64,000 nt of DNA from Deltaproteobacteria bacterium (GTDB lineage: Bacteria; Desulfobacterota; Desulfovibrionia; Desulfovibrionales; Desulfovibrionaceae), in NCBI GenBank assembly GCA_031285295.1, contig JAITWK010000015.1:1-64000 (forward strand), given 5' to 3'. How positions within the stretch are numbered: the first letter of the stretch is position 1; each line of letters opens with the position of its first letter. Below the pieces are notes generated by a model, which searched no databases, was not told the origin of the DNA, and saw only the letters and a list, made by a program, of their open reading frames with translations. Below are positions 42,437 to 51,692 of this stretch, in pieces. The position numbers and the translations under genes are program-made.

Positions 42437-44764
42437 ATGAAGAGAGTCCTGACCCTTTCATTTCAGCATAAAGTGGTTCTCGTTCTTGTGCTGTTGATCA
42501 ATATTCCGTTTTTCCTGACTGGCTACATGGTTCAGGGTCTCATTAAAGATACCATTTTACAGGAAAAGGGCGACAAACTGATCGCCCTGGCCGAAATACT
42601 GAATTCGCGCCTGGGAGAAGACGGCTTTGACGGAATTTTACAGCGTCATAACTCCATGGATTTGCCCCGGGAAGAAAAACTCAAAATACTTAACGAAGCG
42701 CTCTCCGGCATTACAGACGAGGTGGGAAAAGCCGCGCCCAACCTTGGCATAGGCTATTACTCGCGCGATCTGGACGCTATTGTCACTTACGGGCCTTCAG
42801 ATCTTTTCGGACACAACATCGGCCTGAGGCTTCCGCCCGACCACCCCGGCAATATTGTCATGTCTACCGGCAAGCAGATGATCAGCTCCGGCACCATGGT
42901 GCGCGGCGATGCCATGAACGCCATGATACCAATCAAGCGTCAGGGCCGGGTAATCGGTTATATCTGGTGCAACGAGCCCACGGTGGACATTCTGGCTCAA
43001 CTTAACAATACCACACGCAATTTCACCACCTTCATGCTGTTTTGTGTCCTGGTTACGGTGGGTTTGATGCTGGCGCTTTCGCGCCGCACCCTGAGCGGTG
43101 TTAGCCGCATCATGAACGGCGTACGCGCCATGCGGGACGATTTGAGCAACCGCATTGAAGAAACCAGCGGCGAACTGGGCGAAGTGGCACGCGACATCAA
43201 CGCCATGGCTTCGGATATAGAAAAGGCCAACAAGGAAACCCGCCGCGCCGTAGCCGTGTTTCAACGCGTGCTGAGCAATGTGGATGCCTACGTTTATGTC
43301 TGCGACCCCACCACCAAGATCCTGGTCTACGTCAATGAAGCACTGCAACAGCTTCTGAGTGACAGGGAAGTTTTGCGGGGCCGCGTCTGTCATCAGGCTC
43401 TTTACGGCAGCGATCAGCCCTGTCCTTCCTGTCCACAAAAGCATCTTTTTGATGAAAACGGCAAACCGATCTTTACGCCGCACCGCTGGGAGCGGCATAG
43501 CGCGGCCCTGGATCGGGATTTTTTGATGACCGACCGCCTGATTATATGGCATGACGGCAGACTGCTGCACATGCAGGCCTCTACCGATGTCACCTACCGC
43601 AAAACCCTGGCGGTGGCCGAAGCGGCAAATCAGGCCCAGCGCGCTTTTCTGGCCCGCATGAGCCACGAAATCCGTACGCCCATGAATGGCGTGCTTGGCA
43701 TGACCCGTCTGGCCATGCGGGCGGATCCGCCGCCGGTTCAGCTTGAATACCTTAAGAAAATCCAGGCCTCAGCGGAGCTTTTGTTGGGCATCATCAACGA
43801 CGTTCTGGATTTTTCCCGCATTGAAGCGGGCAAACTGGCCATTGAAAAGCACCTCTTCAACTTGCGCGATCTAGTGGAAAACATCCGCGAACTGATTCTG
43901 CCGCAAGTACAGGACAAAAAACTCAGTCTGGTAATCAATCTGGATGATTCCGTGCCGCATTTCGCCGTGGGGGATGGATTGCGCCTTTCCCAGGTGCTGC
44001 TCAACCTGATGAGCAACGCGGTCAAGTTCACCCCGGCCGGGGAAATAACTTTAAGCATGTCCGCCAGGCCGGTCACCGCCGGGTCTTTACGCCTGATCTG
44101 CTCGGTAAGGGATTCCGGCATCGGCATAACCATGGACCAACAGTCCGCCCTGTTCCGCCCTTTCAGCCAGGCAGACATTTCCACTTCACGCAAGTTCGGC
44201 GGCACCGGGCTGGGACTTTCCATCAGCAAAGCCTTGGTTGAAGGCATGGGCGGTGCCATTAGCGTCACCAGTGTGGAAGGCCGGGGCAGCAATTTTTACT
44301 TCCACGTGCTGCTGGAACCGGCGGATCTTGCCGGTAAAGCCATGGAGCGGCTTGAAGCGCAGAACCGGCTTTGGGAACAGGCGCGTTATGACGGGTGCAA
44401 ATTTTTGCTGGTGGAGGATAACCTCATCAACCAGGAAATTGCTCTCTCCATTCTTGATGAGCTGGGAGCCGAAACGGATATCGCGAACAACGGCGCGGAA
44501 GGAGTCCGGGCCTTTCTGGCAAAAGATTACGACCTCATTCTCATGGATGTGCGCATGCCGGTGCTGGACGGCCTGGAAGCCACCCGCACCATCCGGGCCA
44601 GTGGCAAACACGATGCCCTGGCGGTGCCGATTGTGGCCATGACCGCCAATGCCCTGCGCGAAGACCGTGAAAGCAGCGCCCAAGCCGGTATGAACGGGCA
44701 TGTCGCCAAACCAATCGATTTGAATGAGCTTAAAAGCGTGATTTATCAGCACGTCAAAAAGTAG
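42437..44764 (+). CDS. Hybrid sensor histidine kinase/response regulator
   Basis: A 775-residue membrane sensor. Helix 1 (about 13-31), a periplasmic sensor domain (about 35-195), helix 2 (about 196-214) and HAMP (to about 266) lead to a PAS-like domain (275-390) that carries a DQPCPSCPQ cysteine pair. The kinase core has FLARMSHEIRTPMNGVLGM (H410), the N-box LLNLMSNAVKFTPAG, and G boxes VRDSGIGI and GGTGLGLSIS. The receiver domain phospho-acceptor is in LMDVRMPVLDG (D704). No histidine-phosphotransfer or output gene is adjacent. Confidence 0.93.
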   Translation: MKRVLTLSFQHKVVLVLVLLINIPFFLTGYMVQGLIKDTILQEKGDKLIALAEILNSRLGEDGFDGILQRHNSMDLPREEKLKILNEALSGITDEVGKAAPNLGIGYYSRDLDAIVTYGPSDLFGHNIGLRLPPDHPGNIVMSTGKQMISSGTMVRGDAMNAMIPIKRQGRVIGYIWCNEPTVDILAQLNNTTRNFTTFMLFCVLVTVGLMLALSRRTLSGVSRIMNGVRAMRDDLSNRIEETSGELGEVARDINAMASDIEKANKETRRAVAVFQRVLSNVDAYVYVCDPTTKILVYVNEALQQLLSDREVLRGRVCHQALYGSDQPCPSCPQKHLFDENGKPIFTPHRWERHSAALDRDFLMTDRLIIWHDGRLLHMQASTDVTYRKTLAVAEAANQAQRAFLARMSHEIRTPMNGVLGMTRLAMRADPPPVQLEYLKKIQASAELLLGIINDVLDFSRIEAGKLAIEKHLFNLRDLVENIRELILPQVQDKKLSLVINLDDSVPHFAVGDGLRLSQVLLNLMSNAVKFTPAGEITLSMSARPVTAGSLRLICSVRDSGIGITMDQQSALFRPFSQADISTSRKFGGTGLGLSISKALVEGMGGAISVTSVEGRGSNFYFHVLLEPADLAGKAMERLEAQNRLWEQARYDGCKFLLVEDNLINQEIALSILDELGAETDIANNGAEGVRAFLAKDYDLILMDVRMPVLDGLEATRTIRASGKHDALAVPIVAMTANALREDRESSAQAGMNGHVAKPIDLNELKSVIYQHVKK

Positions 44765-44856
44765 GTATCCCCTTTTGCTTGACGGGGCTTGCATTAGTAC
44801 TTTAAGTCTGAATGATCAGAATGAAGCTTTAAAACTGGAAAAAATGGAGCGTCACC

Positions 44857-47511
44857 ATGTCGCAGGAAACATTACCCAAAGCTTATGAACCGACCGCAGT
44901 CGAACAGCGCTGGCGCGATCACTGGGAACAGAACACTACTTTCACGCCGGAAATTACGCCTGAAAGCGAACCCTACAGTATTGTAATTCCGCCGCCAAAC
45001 GTTACCGGCAACCTGCATATGGGGCACGCCCTGAACCTGACCGTACAGGATATCATGTGCCGTCACGCCAGACAGCGCGGCAAAACCGTGCTTTGGGTAC
45101 CGGGCATGGACCACGCCGGTATAGCCACCCAGAACGTGGTGGAACGCCGTCTGGCCCAGGAGGGCAAAGGGCGTCACGATCTTGGACGCGAGGCTTTTAT
45201 CGAAAAAGTCTGGGCCTGGAAGGAAGAATACGGCGGCAACATTCGCCGTCAGGTCAAGGCTCTGGGCTGCTCGGTTGACTGGACCCGTGAGCGCTTTACC
45301 ATGGACGAAGGCCTTTCACGCGCCGTGCGCAAGGTTTTTGTGCAGCTTTATAAAGAAGGGCTGATCTACAAGGGCGATTACATTGTAAACTGGTGCACCC
45401 GTTGCCACACCGCCCTGGCCGACGACGAAGTGGATCACCTGCCCAACAAGGGCAAGCTCTGGCATGTAAAATATCCGCTGGAAGACGGCAGTGACTTTAT
45501 CACCATTGCCACGGTGCGCCCGGAAACCATTCTTGGCGACTCGGCTGTGGCCGTGCATCCGGAAGACGAGCGTTACAGCCATCTGATCGGCAAAAAAGTG
45601 CGCCTGCCTTTTTCCGGCCGTCTGGTTCCGATTATCGCCGATACTTATGTTGATCGCGAATTCGGTACCGGCGCGCTTAAAATCACCCCTTCGCACGACT
45701 ACAACGACTGGGAAATCGGCAAAAAGCACAATCTGGAGTTCATTCAGGTTATTGACGATAACGGCATCATGAAGCCGAACGCCGGAGTTCTGGCCGGACT
45801 GCGCAAAGAAGAAGCCAGAGAAGTGGCTGCCAAAGCTCTGGAAGAAATGGGCCTGCTGGTCAAGGTGGAAGATTACGAGAACAGCGTGGGGCATTGCTAC
45901 CGCTGCAAGGAAATTATCGAGCCGCACGTTTCCACGCAGTGGTTTGTGGCCGTGCGCAGCCTGGCCGACAAGGCGCGTGACGCCGTACCCGGACAGACCC
46001 AAATTTTCCCGGATACCTGGCTGAAAACCTACTACAACTGGCTGGACAACATCCGCGACTGGTGCATCAGCCGTCAAATCTGGTGGGGGCACCGCATCCC
46101 GGCCTGGGCCTGCGCCTCCTGCGGCCACCTGATGGTGGAAGAGCAAGCGCCGGACAGCTGCGCCAAATGCGGACACAGCGTGCTCAAACAGGACGAGGAC
46201 GTGCTGGATACCTGGTTCTCCTCCGCGCTCTGGCCGTTCTCCACCATGGGCTGGCCGGACAAGACCAAAGAACTTGAAACTTTCTACCCCACCAGCGTGC
46301 TGGTTACCGGTTTCGACATCCTCTTCTTCTGGGTGGCCCGCATGATGATGCTGGGCATTCACTTCATGGGCGAAATACCTTTCCACCACGTCTATATTCA
46401 CGCCCTGGTGCGCGATGCCGATGGCCGCAAGATGTCAAAATCGCTGGGCAACGTCATCAACCCGCTGGACATGATCGATAAATACGGTACCGATTCACTA
46501 CGCTTCACGCTGGCTGCCTTTGCGGCCATGGGCCGGGATATCCGCCTTTCGGAAGAACGCATTGAAGGCTACCGCCATTTCGTGAACAAAATCTGGAACG
46601 CCTCGCGTTTCGCCCTCATGAACCTGCCGGAAAACGGCGGTGAGCTTAAGCCGGTTGATCTGGACAATATTGAAGGCACGCACCATCAGTGGATTTTGCA
46701 CCGCCTGGAAGAAATGAAAGCTGCCACCAGCCGCTCGATTCTTGATTACCGTTTCAACGATGCCGCCCAGGATCTTTACAAATTCATCTGGACGGAGTTC
46801 TGCGACTGGTATCTGGAGCTGATCAAGCCGGATATGTACGCCGAAGCTGACGATAAAACCAAAGATACCGCCCGCTATGTGCTCTGGACTGTCCTGCGCG
46901 AAACCCTGGTGCTGCTGCATCCGATCATGCCCTTTATCACGGCGGAAGTATGGGCGGCCCTGCCCGGCAATGGCGGCACGGATATAGCCGAAGAGCCTTA
47001 CCCGGCCCCGCGCCCGGCCTGCCTGCGGCCCGAGGCGGCAGCCCGCATGAACATGATTCAGGAAGTAATCGTGGCCGTGCGTACCATCCGGGCCGAACTG
47101 AACATCGCGCCCTCGCTCAAACTCAAGACCATTGTCCGCCCGCTGGACGCCGAAAGTGCCGCTACTCTGGAAGCGCACCGCAAGGTTATCGAAGTTCTGG
47201 CCCGGCTGGAAAGCCTGACCCTGGATGCCGCAGCTGTAGCGCCCAAGCTTTCGGCCAGTCAGGTGGCCTGCGGCAATGAGGTGATTGTGCCGTTTGAAGG
47301 CAGCGTGAACCTGGACGCGGAAAAAGCCCGTCTGGACAAGGAGCTGGCCAAGCTGTACAAGGAACAGGCCATGATGGAAGGCAAACTGGCCAGTCCGAGC
47401 TATGTGGAAAAAGCGCCACAACATCTGGTGGAGCGCGATCGGGCCAGAGTGGAAGAGCTGATTGCGGCCGCGCTCAAGCTCAAGGCTGTGCGGGCAAAGT
47501 TTGAAGCGTAA
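44857..47511 (+). CDS. valS: Valine--tRNA ligase
   Basis: An 884-residue class I aminoacyl-tRNA synthetase. The HIGH-type motif is PNVTGNLHMGHAL (about 47-59), the KMSKS motif is GRKMSKSLGN (about 524-533), and the editing domain contains TVRPETILGDSAVAVHPED. A zinc-binding-like CASCGHLM / CAKCGHS pair sits near 421-445. The C-terminal coiled coil (EKARLDKELAKLYKEQAMME) is the ValRS tRNA-binding arm. The length and all domains are complete. Confidence 0.98.
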   Translation: MSQETLPKAYEPTAVEQRWRDHWEQNTTFTPEITPESEPYSIVIPPPNVTGNLHMGHALNLTVQDIMCRHARQRGKTVLWVPGMDHAGIATQNVVERRLAQEGKGRHDLGREAFIEKVWAWKEEYGGNIRRQVKALGCSVDWTRERFTMDEGLSRAVRKVFVQLYKEGLIYKGDYIVNWCTRCHTALADDEVDHLPNKGKLWHVKYPLEDGSDFITIATVRPETILGDSAVAVHPEDERYSHLIGKKVRLPFSGRLVPIIADTYVDREFGTGALKITPSHDYNDWEIGKKHNLEFIQVIDDNGIMKPNAGVLAGLRKEEAREVAAKALEEMGLLVKVEDYENSVGHCYRCKEIIEPHVSTQWFVAVRSLADKARDAVPGQTQIFPDTWLKTYYNWLDNIRDWCISRQIWWGHRIPAWACASCGHLMVEEQAPDSCAKCGHSVLKQDEDVLDTWFSSALWPFSTMGWPDKTKELETFYPTSVLVTGFDILFFWVARMMMLGIHFMGEIPFHHVYIHALVRDADGRKMSKSLGNVINPLDMIDKYGTDSLRFTLAAFAAMGRDIRLSEERIEGYRHFVNKIWNASRFALMNLPENGGELKPVDLDNIEGTHHQWILHRLEEMKAATSRSILDYRFNDAAQDLYKFIWTEFCDWYLELIKPDMYAEADDKTKDTARYVLWTVLRETLVLLHPIMPFITAEVWAALPGNGGTDIAEEPYPAPRPACLRPEAAARMNMIQEVIVAVRTIRAELNIAPSLKLKTIVRPLDAESAATLEAHRKVIEVLARLESLTLDAAAVAPKLSASQVACGNEVIVPFEGSVNLDAEKARLDKELAKLYKEQAMMEGKLASPSYVEKAPQHLVERDRARVEELIAAALKLKAVRAKFEA

Positions 47512-47614
47512 ATGGTTATGAGCGTCTTTTTGCGCCAAATTCCATATTGAAATGACGCCACTTGAAAACAGCTGATTAACAACTCAATACAAAAAGAGCT
47601 CAACAGGTAGGATT

Positions 47615-49117
47615 ATGATCGTATATTTGATCGGAGCCGGTCCAGGAGACCCTGGCCTTCTCACTCTCAGAGGCAAGGAAATCATCAGTTTTGCCGATGT
47701 CGTGGTCTACGACTACCTGGCCAACAGCAGTTTTCTGGACTTCGCCAAACCGGACGCGGAAATAATTTATGTGGGCAAAAAGAGCGGCGAACACACGCTG
47801 AGCCAGGACAAAATCAACGCCCTGATTATTGAAAAAGCCAAGGAAGGCAAATCCGTGGCCCGCCTCAAGGGCGGCGATCCTTACGTGTTTGGCCGGGGTG
47901 CCGAAGAGGCCGAAGAACTGGTGGCCGCCGGTATTCCCTTTGAGGAAGTCCCCGGTGTAACCAGCGCCATTGCCTCGGCCGCTTATGCCGGTATTCCGGT
48001 TACCCACCGCGATTTCGCTTCTTCCGTCATTTTCGCTACCGGGCATGAGTCGCCCGGCAAAAACGGAACGGCGCACGATTGGCAATCCATGGCCCGCAGC
48101 GGATCTACCCTGGTTTTTGTAATGGGTATGAAAAACCTGCCGGAAATCTGCGCCAAACTGATTGAAAACGGTCTGCCGCCCAGAACCCCCGCCGCTCTGG
48201 TGCGTTGGGGCACCACAGCGCATCACCGCAGCCTGGTTTCCACGGTCAAGGGCCTGCCTGCCGATGCTGTCAAACATAATTTCAGCGCCCCCAGCCTGAT
48301 CATCATCGGCAAGGTGGTAAAACTGCGCGATACCCTGAACTGGTTTGAAAAGAAACCGCTGCTCGGCAAGGGCATCGTGGTAACCAGAGCCAGGGAACAG
48401 GCCAGCGATCTCGCCAGCACCCTGGCCGCGCAGGGAGCCAACGTCATCCAGTTCCCCAGCATCGATATCAGGCCGCTGGATGATTATTCCGATGTGCGCA
48501 AAGTTCTGGGCTATATCGGTTGCTATGACTGGCTGGCTTTTACTTCGGTGAACGGCGTAAAGTTTTTCTGGGATCAGCTCTGCGCCCTTGGACTGGACAG
48601 CCGCGCTCTGGCCGCCTGCAAGATTGCGGCCATTGGCCCGGCCACGGTTCAGGCCCTGAAAGCCAAGGGTATTAAGGCCGACTTCATCCCCGAGCGCTTT
48701 GTGGCCGAAAGTGCGGTCAAGGGCCTCTGCTCTCTTGGGGTGAAAGGCAAGCGCATTCTCATCCCCAGGGCCAGCGAAGGGCGCGACGTGCTGCCGGATC
48801 AGCTCCGTCAGGCCGGAGCGGATGTGGAAGTGCTGCCCATGTACAACACGGTACCCAACGACGCGCACAAGGACGAAGTGCTGGAAATGCTGGAGGCCGG
48901 AGCAATCCAGTGCATCACTTTTGCCTCTTCCTCTACTGTGGATAACTTTCTCCGCCTGATTCCCGCTGCCACGCTCAGGCAGCATCCGGAAGTGCGCTAC
49001 GCCTGTATTGGCCCGGTTACGGCCAAGACTCTGGACCGGCATGGAATTGTTTGCGATTACCAGCCAACAGAGTATACTATCCCGGCACTGGTAAACATTT
49101 TGGTTAAAGAGCTCTAG
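47615..49117 (+). CDS. cobA-hemD: Fused uroporphyrinogen-III methyltransferase / uroporphyrinogen-III synthase
   Basis: A 500-residue bifunctional enzyme. Residues 1-245 are SUMT (CobA): VYLIGAGPGDPGLLTLRG, RLKGGDPYVFGRGAEEAEE and EVVPGVTSA-like VPGVTSAIASAAYAGIPVTH, making precorrin-2. Residues about 250-500 are uroporphyrinogen-III synthase (HemD): GIVVTRAREQASDLASTL, WLAFTSVNGVKFF and the closing CIGPVTAKTLDRHGI. Fusion directs the tetrapyrrole to siroheme, cobalamin and the alternative heme route used by sulfate reducers. AGG precedes the ATG. Confidence 0.95.
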   Translation: MIVYLIGAGPGDPGLLTLRGKEIISFADVVVYDYLANSSFLDFAKPDAEIIYVGKKSGEHTLSQDKINALIIEKAKEGKSVARLKGGDPYVFGRGAEEAEELVAAGIPFEEVPGVTSAIASAAYAGIPVTHRDFASSVIFATGHESPGKNGTAHDWQSMARSGSTLVFVMGMKNLPEICAKLIENGLPPRTPAALVRWGTTAHHRSLVSTVKGLPADAVKHNFSAPSLIIIGKVVKLRDTLNWFEKKPLLGKGIVVTRAREQASDLASTLAAQGANVIQFPSIDIRPLDDYSDVRKVLGYIGCYDWLAFTSVNGVKFFWDQLCALGLDSRALAACKIAAIGPATVQALKAKGIKADFIPERFVAESAVKGLCSLGVKGKRILIPRASEGRDVLPDQLRQAGADVEVLPMYNTVPNDAHKDEVLEMLEAGAIQCITFASSSTVDNFLRLIPAATLRQHPEVRYACIGPVTAKTLDRHGIVCDYQPTEYTIPALVNILVKEL

Positions 49118-49144
49118 GCCGTCACAAAGAAGCAAGGTCGGCGC

Positions 49145-49762
49145 ATGGTTGATGAAAAGCAGCTGCAAAATGGTGTAGAGAACATCGTGTATCTGATCTT
49201 TTTTGAGCAGTGGCTGCGTTTTTACTTTTTGACCATCCAGGACGACGACTCCGGAGAATTTAGCCAGTCCGCGCAATTTGATTCCGCTCCGGCCAGCCGG
49301 GCTGGCCGGAAAAAGCTTGTTCTTCGTATACCGGAAGAAGTTTGCCGTTGTCTGGAGCAGGAGCTTCCGGAATTCCTTCCATTGGCCCGCCTGCTGAACA
49401 ACCGCGAACTGGATCAGAAAACGTCCCTGGCTGCCATGAGTTATTGCCTGATTAACGCCGCCGATGCCCCGAACAGCGAGCAGTGGGCACAGATTCTGCG
49501 CAGACCGGATTTTCGCGCCAAGCTTCACCTCATGCAATGCTGGCTGCAAACATATGAAGAAGAATTGGACGCCACGGTATTATCTTTTACCGCTTGGCGC
49601 GACAGAATTTTTTCCTGGCAGGCGCGGCCGGAAATACGCGACTACGAAGCCGGTCTGCGGTATGAGATGAATAAAAATCTGACCGACGGGCAGTTAACTC
49701 CGCAGGGCGCAGACGACTACTACTATACAACGCGCTTTTCGGGCTGCGGGCGATTGCAATGA
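49145..49762 (+). CDS. Unknown conserved-looking protein
   Basis: A 205-residue soluble protein of no recognised family. It is rich in aromatic and acidic residues, with ENIVYLIFFEQWLRFYFLTI near the N-terminus, LVLRIPEEVCRCLEQELPEF in the middle and MQCWLQTYEEELDATVLSF later. It has no signal peptide or metal motif. It lies 27 bases after cobA-hemD, and its stop overlaps the start of the methyltransferase gene by four bases (ATGA), so it is part of the cobA-hemD to rlmN operon. Confidence 0.65.
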   Translation: MVDEKQLQNGVENIVYLIFFEQWLRFYFLTIQDDDSGEFSQSAQFDSAPASRAGRKKLVLRIPEEVCRCLEQELPEFLPLARLLNNRELDQKTSLAAMSYCLINAADAPNSEQWAQILRRPDFRAKLHLMQCWLQTYEEELDATVLSFTAWRDRIFSWQARPEIRDYEAGLRYEMNKNLTDGQLTPQGADDYYYTTRFSGCGRLQ

Positions 49763-50487
49763 CGGAGCGGGAAAGCCGGGGGGCAGTCAAATCCCCGGTA
49801 GAGGACCTGCTGGTTTTTTCCCGCAGGGCGGTGCTGGCTGGCATCAATCGGGCTTTGGAACAAACCCCTGAGCGGCCTTCCGGGCAAGCTTCAAAGCGGG
49901 CCAGTGGCAAAGTTCTTGAGCAGCCTTCCGGGCAAAGTTCAGAGCAGACCTCCAAACCGACTGTTCTGGCGCTGGATGCCACCGCCGGAAACGGGGTGGA
50001 TACGGAATTTCTGGCCCGATCCGTTACTTCAAGCGGGCTGGTGCTGGCTTTTGACGTGCAGGAAGAAGCTCTGCGCAAAACCCGCGAACGTCTGGATAAA
50101 TCAACTCCATCACTCGCCGGGCGGGTAAGCCTGATTCGGGACAGCCACGAAAATCTGGATCTTTATCTTGCCCCATATCTGGCCGCTGGCGTTAGGGTAA
50201 GCGCCGCCATGTACAATCTGGGCTTTTTGCCCGGCGGTTCTTCACCTCTGGCTACTCTGGCGGGTGCTACCCTGGCTTCGCTGGAAAGTCTGCGTCCATA
50301 TATTGCGCCCGGCGCGGTGCTAAGCATTCACTGCTACGCCGGGCATGCTCAGGGCGCGGAGGAAAGCGCCGCTGTTGAGGCCTGGGCCGTTGCCCTGCCC
50401 TGGCGGGAATGGCGGGTGCTGCGTTACGAATTTTGCAACAAACCCAGCAACCGCGAAATACTTTTTATTATTACAAACAAATTATGA
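49759..50487 (+). CDS. Class I SAM methyltransferase, rRNA methylase (YtqB) family
   Basis: A 242-residue methyltransferase. SAM motif I is ALDATAGNGVDTEFLAR, motif II ends in LAFDVQEEAL, and the family string VRVSAAMYNLGFLPGG marks the YtqB/rRNA-methylase (PF06962) group. The C-terminus CNKPSNREILFII is also typical. An insertion at about residues 35-70 consists of two 16-residue Ser/Gln/Pro-rich repeats encoded by a 48-base tandem duplication (49870 and 49918). It is coupled on both sides by four-base overlaps. Confidence 0.85.
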   Translation: MTERESRGAVKSPVEDLLVFSRRAVLAGINRALEQTPERPSGQASKRASGKVLEQPSGQSSEQTSKPTVLALDATAGNGVDTEFLARSVTSSGLVLAFDVQEEALRKTRERLDKSTPSLAGRVSLIRDSHENLDLYLAPYLAAGVRVSAAMYNLGFLPGGSSPLATLAGATLASLESLRPYIAPGAVLSIHCYAGHAQGAEESAAVEAWAVALPWREWRVLRYEFCNKPSNREILFIITNKL

Positions 50488-51533
50488 TTGATATACTGAA
50501 CCTTACCCGCGCCGAACTTACGGATTTTATCGTCAAGGATCTTGGCGAAAAGCCTTTTCGCGCTAACCAGATCTGGCAATGGCTCTGGCAGCGCGGAGCG
50601 GAAAATTTTGAAGAAATGACCAACGTGGCCAAGGATTTGCGGGCCAAACTGGCCGAGCGGGCCGTAATTTGCCTGCCGCAAATCGCTGCCGAGGCCAAAA
50701 GCGCGGACGGCACCGTCAAATTGCTGCTGCGCCTGGCCGATGGCGAACTGATCGAAACCGTGCTTATTCCCAGCGAGTCGCGGGGCGGCGAAACGCGCAT
50801 GACCCAGTGCCTTTCCTGTCAGGTGGGCTGCGCCATGGGCTGCACCTTTTGCAGTACCGGCAGCATGGGCTTTACGCGCAACATGACCCAGGCGGAAATT
50901 CTCGGTCAGGTGCTGATTGGACGCAAATACCTGGGCGATACCATCAAGCGCGAAATTTTGCGCAATCTGGTTTTCATGGGTATGGGCGAACCGCTGATGA
51001 ATTACACCGAAGTCATGCGCAGTCTGGAAACCCTCAATTCCGAACAAGGCCTTGGTTTTTCCCGCCGCCGCATCACCGTTTCCACCTGCGGCATCGAGCA
51101 GGGCCTGCTGGAACTCGGCTCCAGCGATCTGGCCTTTCTGGCCATTTCCCTGCATGCCGCGGATCAAAAACTGCGTGAGCAAATCATGCCCGCTGCCGCC
51201 CGCTGGCCGCTGGAAGATCTGCTGGCCACGCTCGACAAATACCCGCTGGCCGCACGCGAGCATCTTACTTTTGAATACCTGCTGCTGGGCGGGCTTAACG
51301 ATACCCCGGCCCAGGCGGCCAAACTGGCTTCCATCAGCAATAAACTGAACGCCAAAGTCAATCTGATCGCCTACAACCCGGCGGAAGGTTCACCCTACCG
51401 CGCACCGTCCGAGGCGGAAATTCTGGCTTTCGAGCAGGAACTCTGGCGGCGCGGCGTCACAGCTATCCTCCGCAAAAGCAAAGGCCAGGATATTAAGGCG
51501 GCTTGCGGCCAGCTTAAGGCTGCTTCCAAATAA
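50484..51533 (+). CDS. rlmN: 23S rRNA (adenine(2503)-C(2))-methyltransferase RlmN
   Basis: A 349-residue radical-SAM enzyme that methylates C2 of A2503 in 23S rRNA and A37 of some tRNAs. The 4Fe-4S ligands are in GCAMGCTFC (C116, C120, C123), GMGEPLMNYTEV is the SAM-contact region, and the catalytic C-terminal Cys lies in DIKAACGQL. The ATG overlaps the previous stop (ATGA). The last codons (AASK-stop) lie inside the left arm of the repeat at 51518-51661, so the extreme C-terminus may have been donated by that element. Confidence 0.97.
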   Translation: MIDILNLTRAELTDFIVKDLGEKPFRANQIWQWLWQRGAENFEEMTNVAKDLRAKLAERAVICLPQIAAEAKSADGTVKLLLRLADGELIETVLIPSESRGGETRMTQCLSCQVGCAMGCTFCSTGSMGFTRNMTQAEILGQVLIGRKYLGDTIKREILRNLVFMGMGEPLMNYTEVMRSLETLNSEQGLGFSRRRITVSTCGIEQGLLELGSSDLAFLAISLHAADQKLREQIMPAAARWPLEDLLATLDKYPLAAREHLTFEYLLLGGLNDTPAQAAKLASISNKLNAKVNLIAYNPAEGSPYRAPSEAEILAFEQELWRRGVTAILRKSKGQDIKAACGQLKAASK

Positions 51534-51661
51534 TCCTTTTGTCCAATATCTGCGTCATCCGGTCTTTTTTGCTACGGTCGAGTACGAAAAGAGTACACTC
51601 CCTTCGCAAAAAAGACCGGATTCCTTGCTCTTGGAGCAAAATTATTTATTTGGAAACAGCC
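51518..51661. repeat. Nested palindromic element with conserved core, copy 2
   Basis: Nested stems are: outer GGCTGCTTCCAAATAA / TTATTTGGAAACAGCC (15 of 16 pairs; 51518, 51646), TTTTG/CAAAA (51537, 51637), TCCAA/TTGGA (51542, 51631) and a perfect 16-bp ATCCGGTCTTTTTTGC / GCAAAAAAGACCGGAT (51557, 51606). The unpaired motifs CTGCGTCA (51550), TTCCTTGC (51621) and GTCGAGTAC-N5-GAGTACACT (51577-51599) are identical to those at 5842-5969. It lies between the convergent rlmN and dinB genes and overlaps the last 16 bases of rlmN. It could act as a two-way terminator or a mobile hairpin. Confidence 0.8.
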
Positions 51662-51692
51662 TTCAAAACACAAGATTTCCGATAATCTTAAT

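Noticed and set aside
47600..49549. Long open frame on the minus strand (about 649 codons)
   Set aside because: It is antisense to cobA-hemD, has low-complexity Gln/Gly/His-rich translation and no family features; it is a by-product of GC-rich codon bias.
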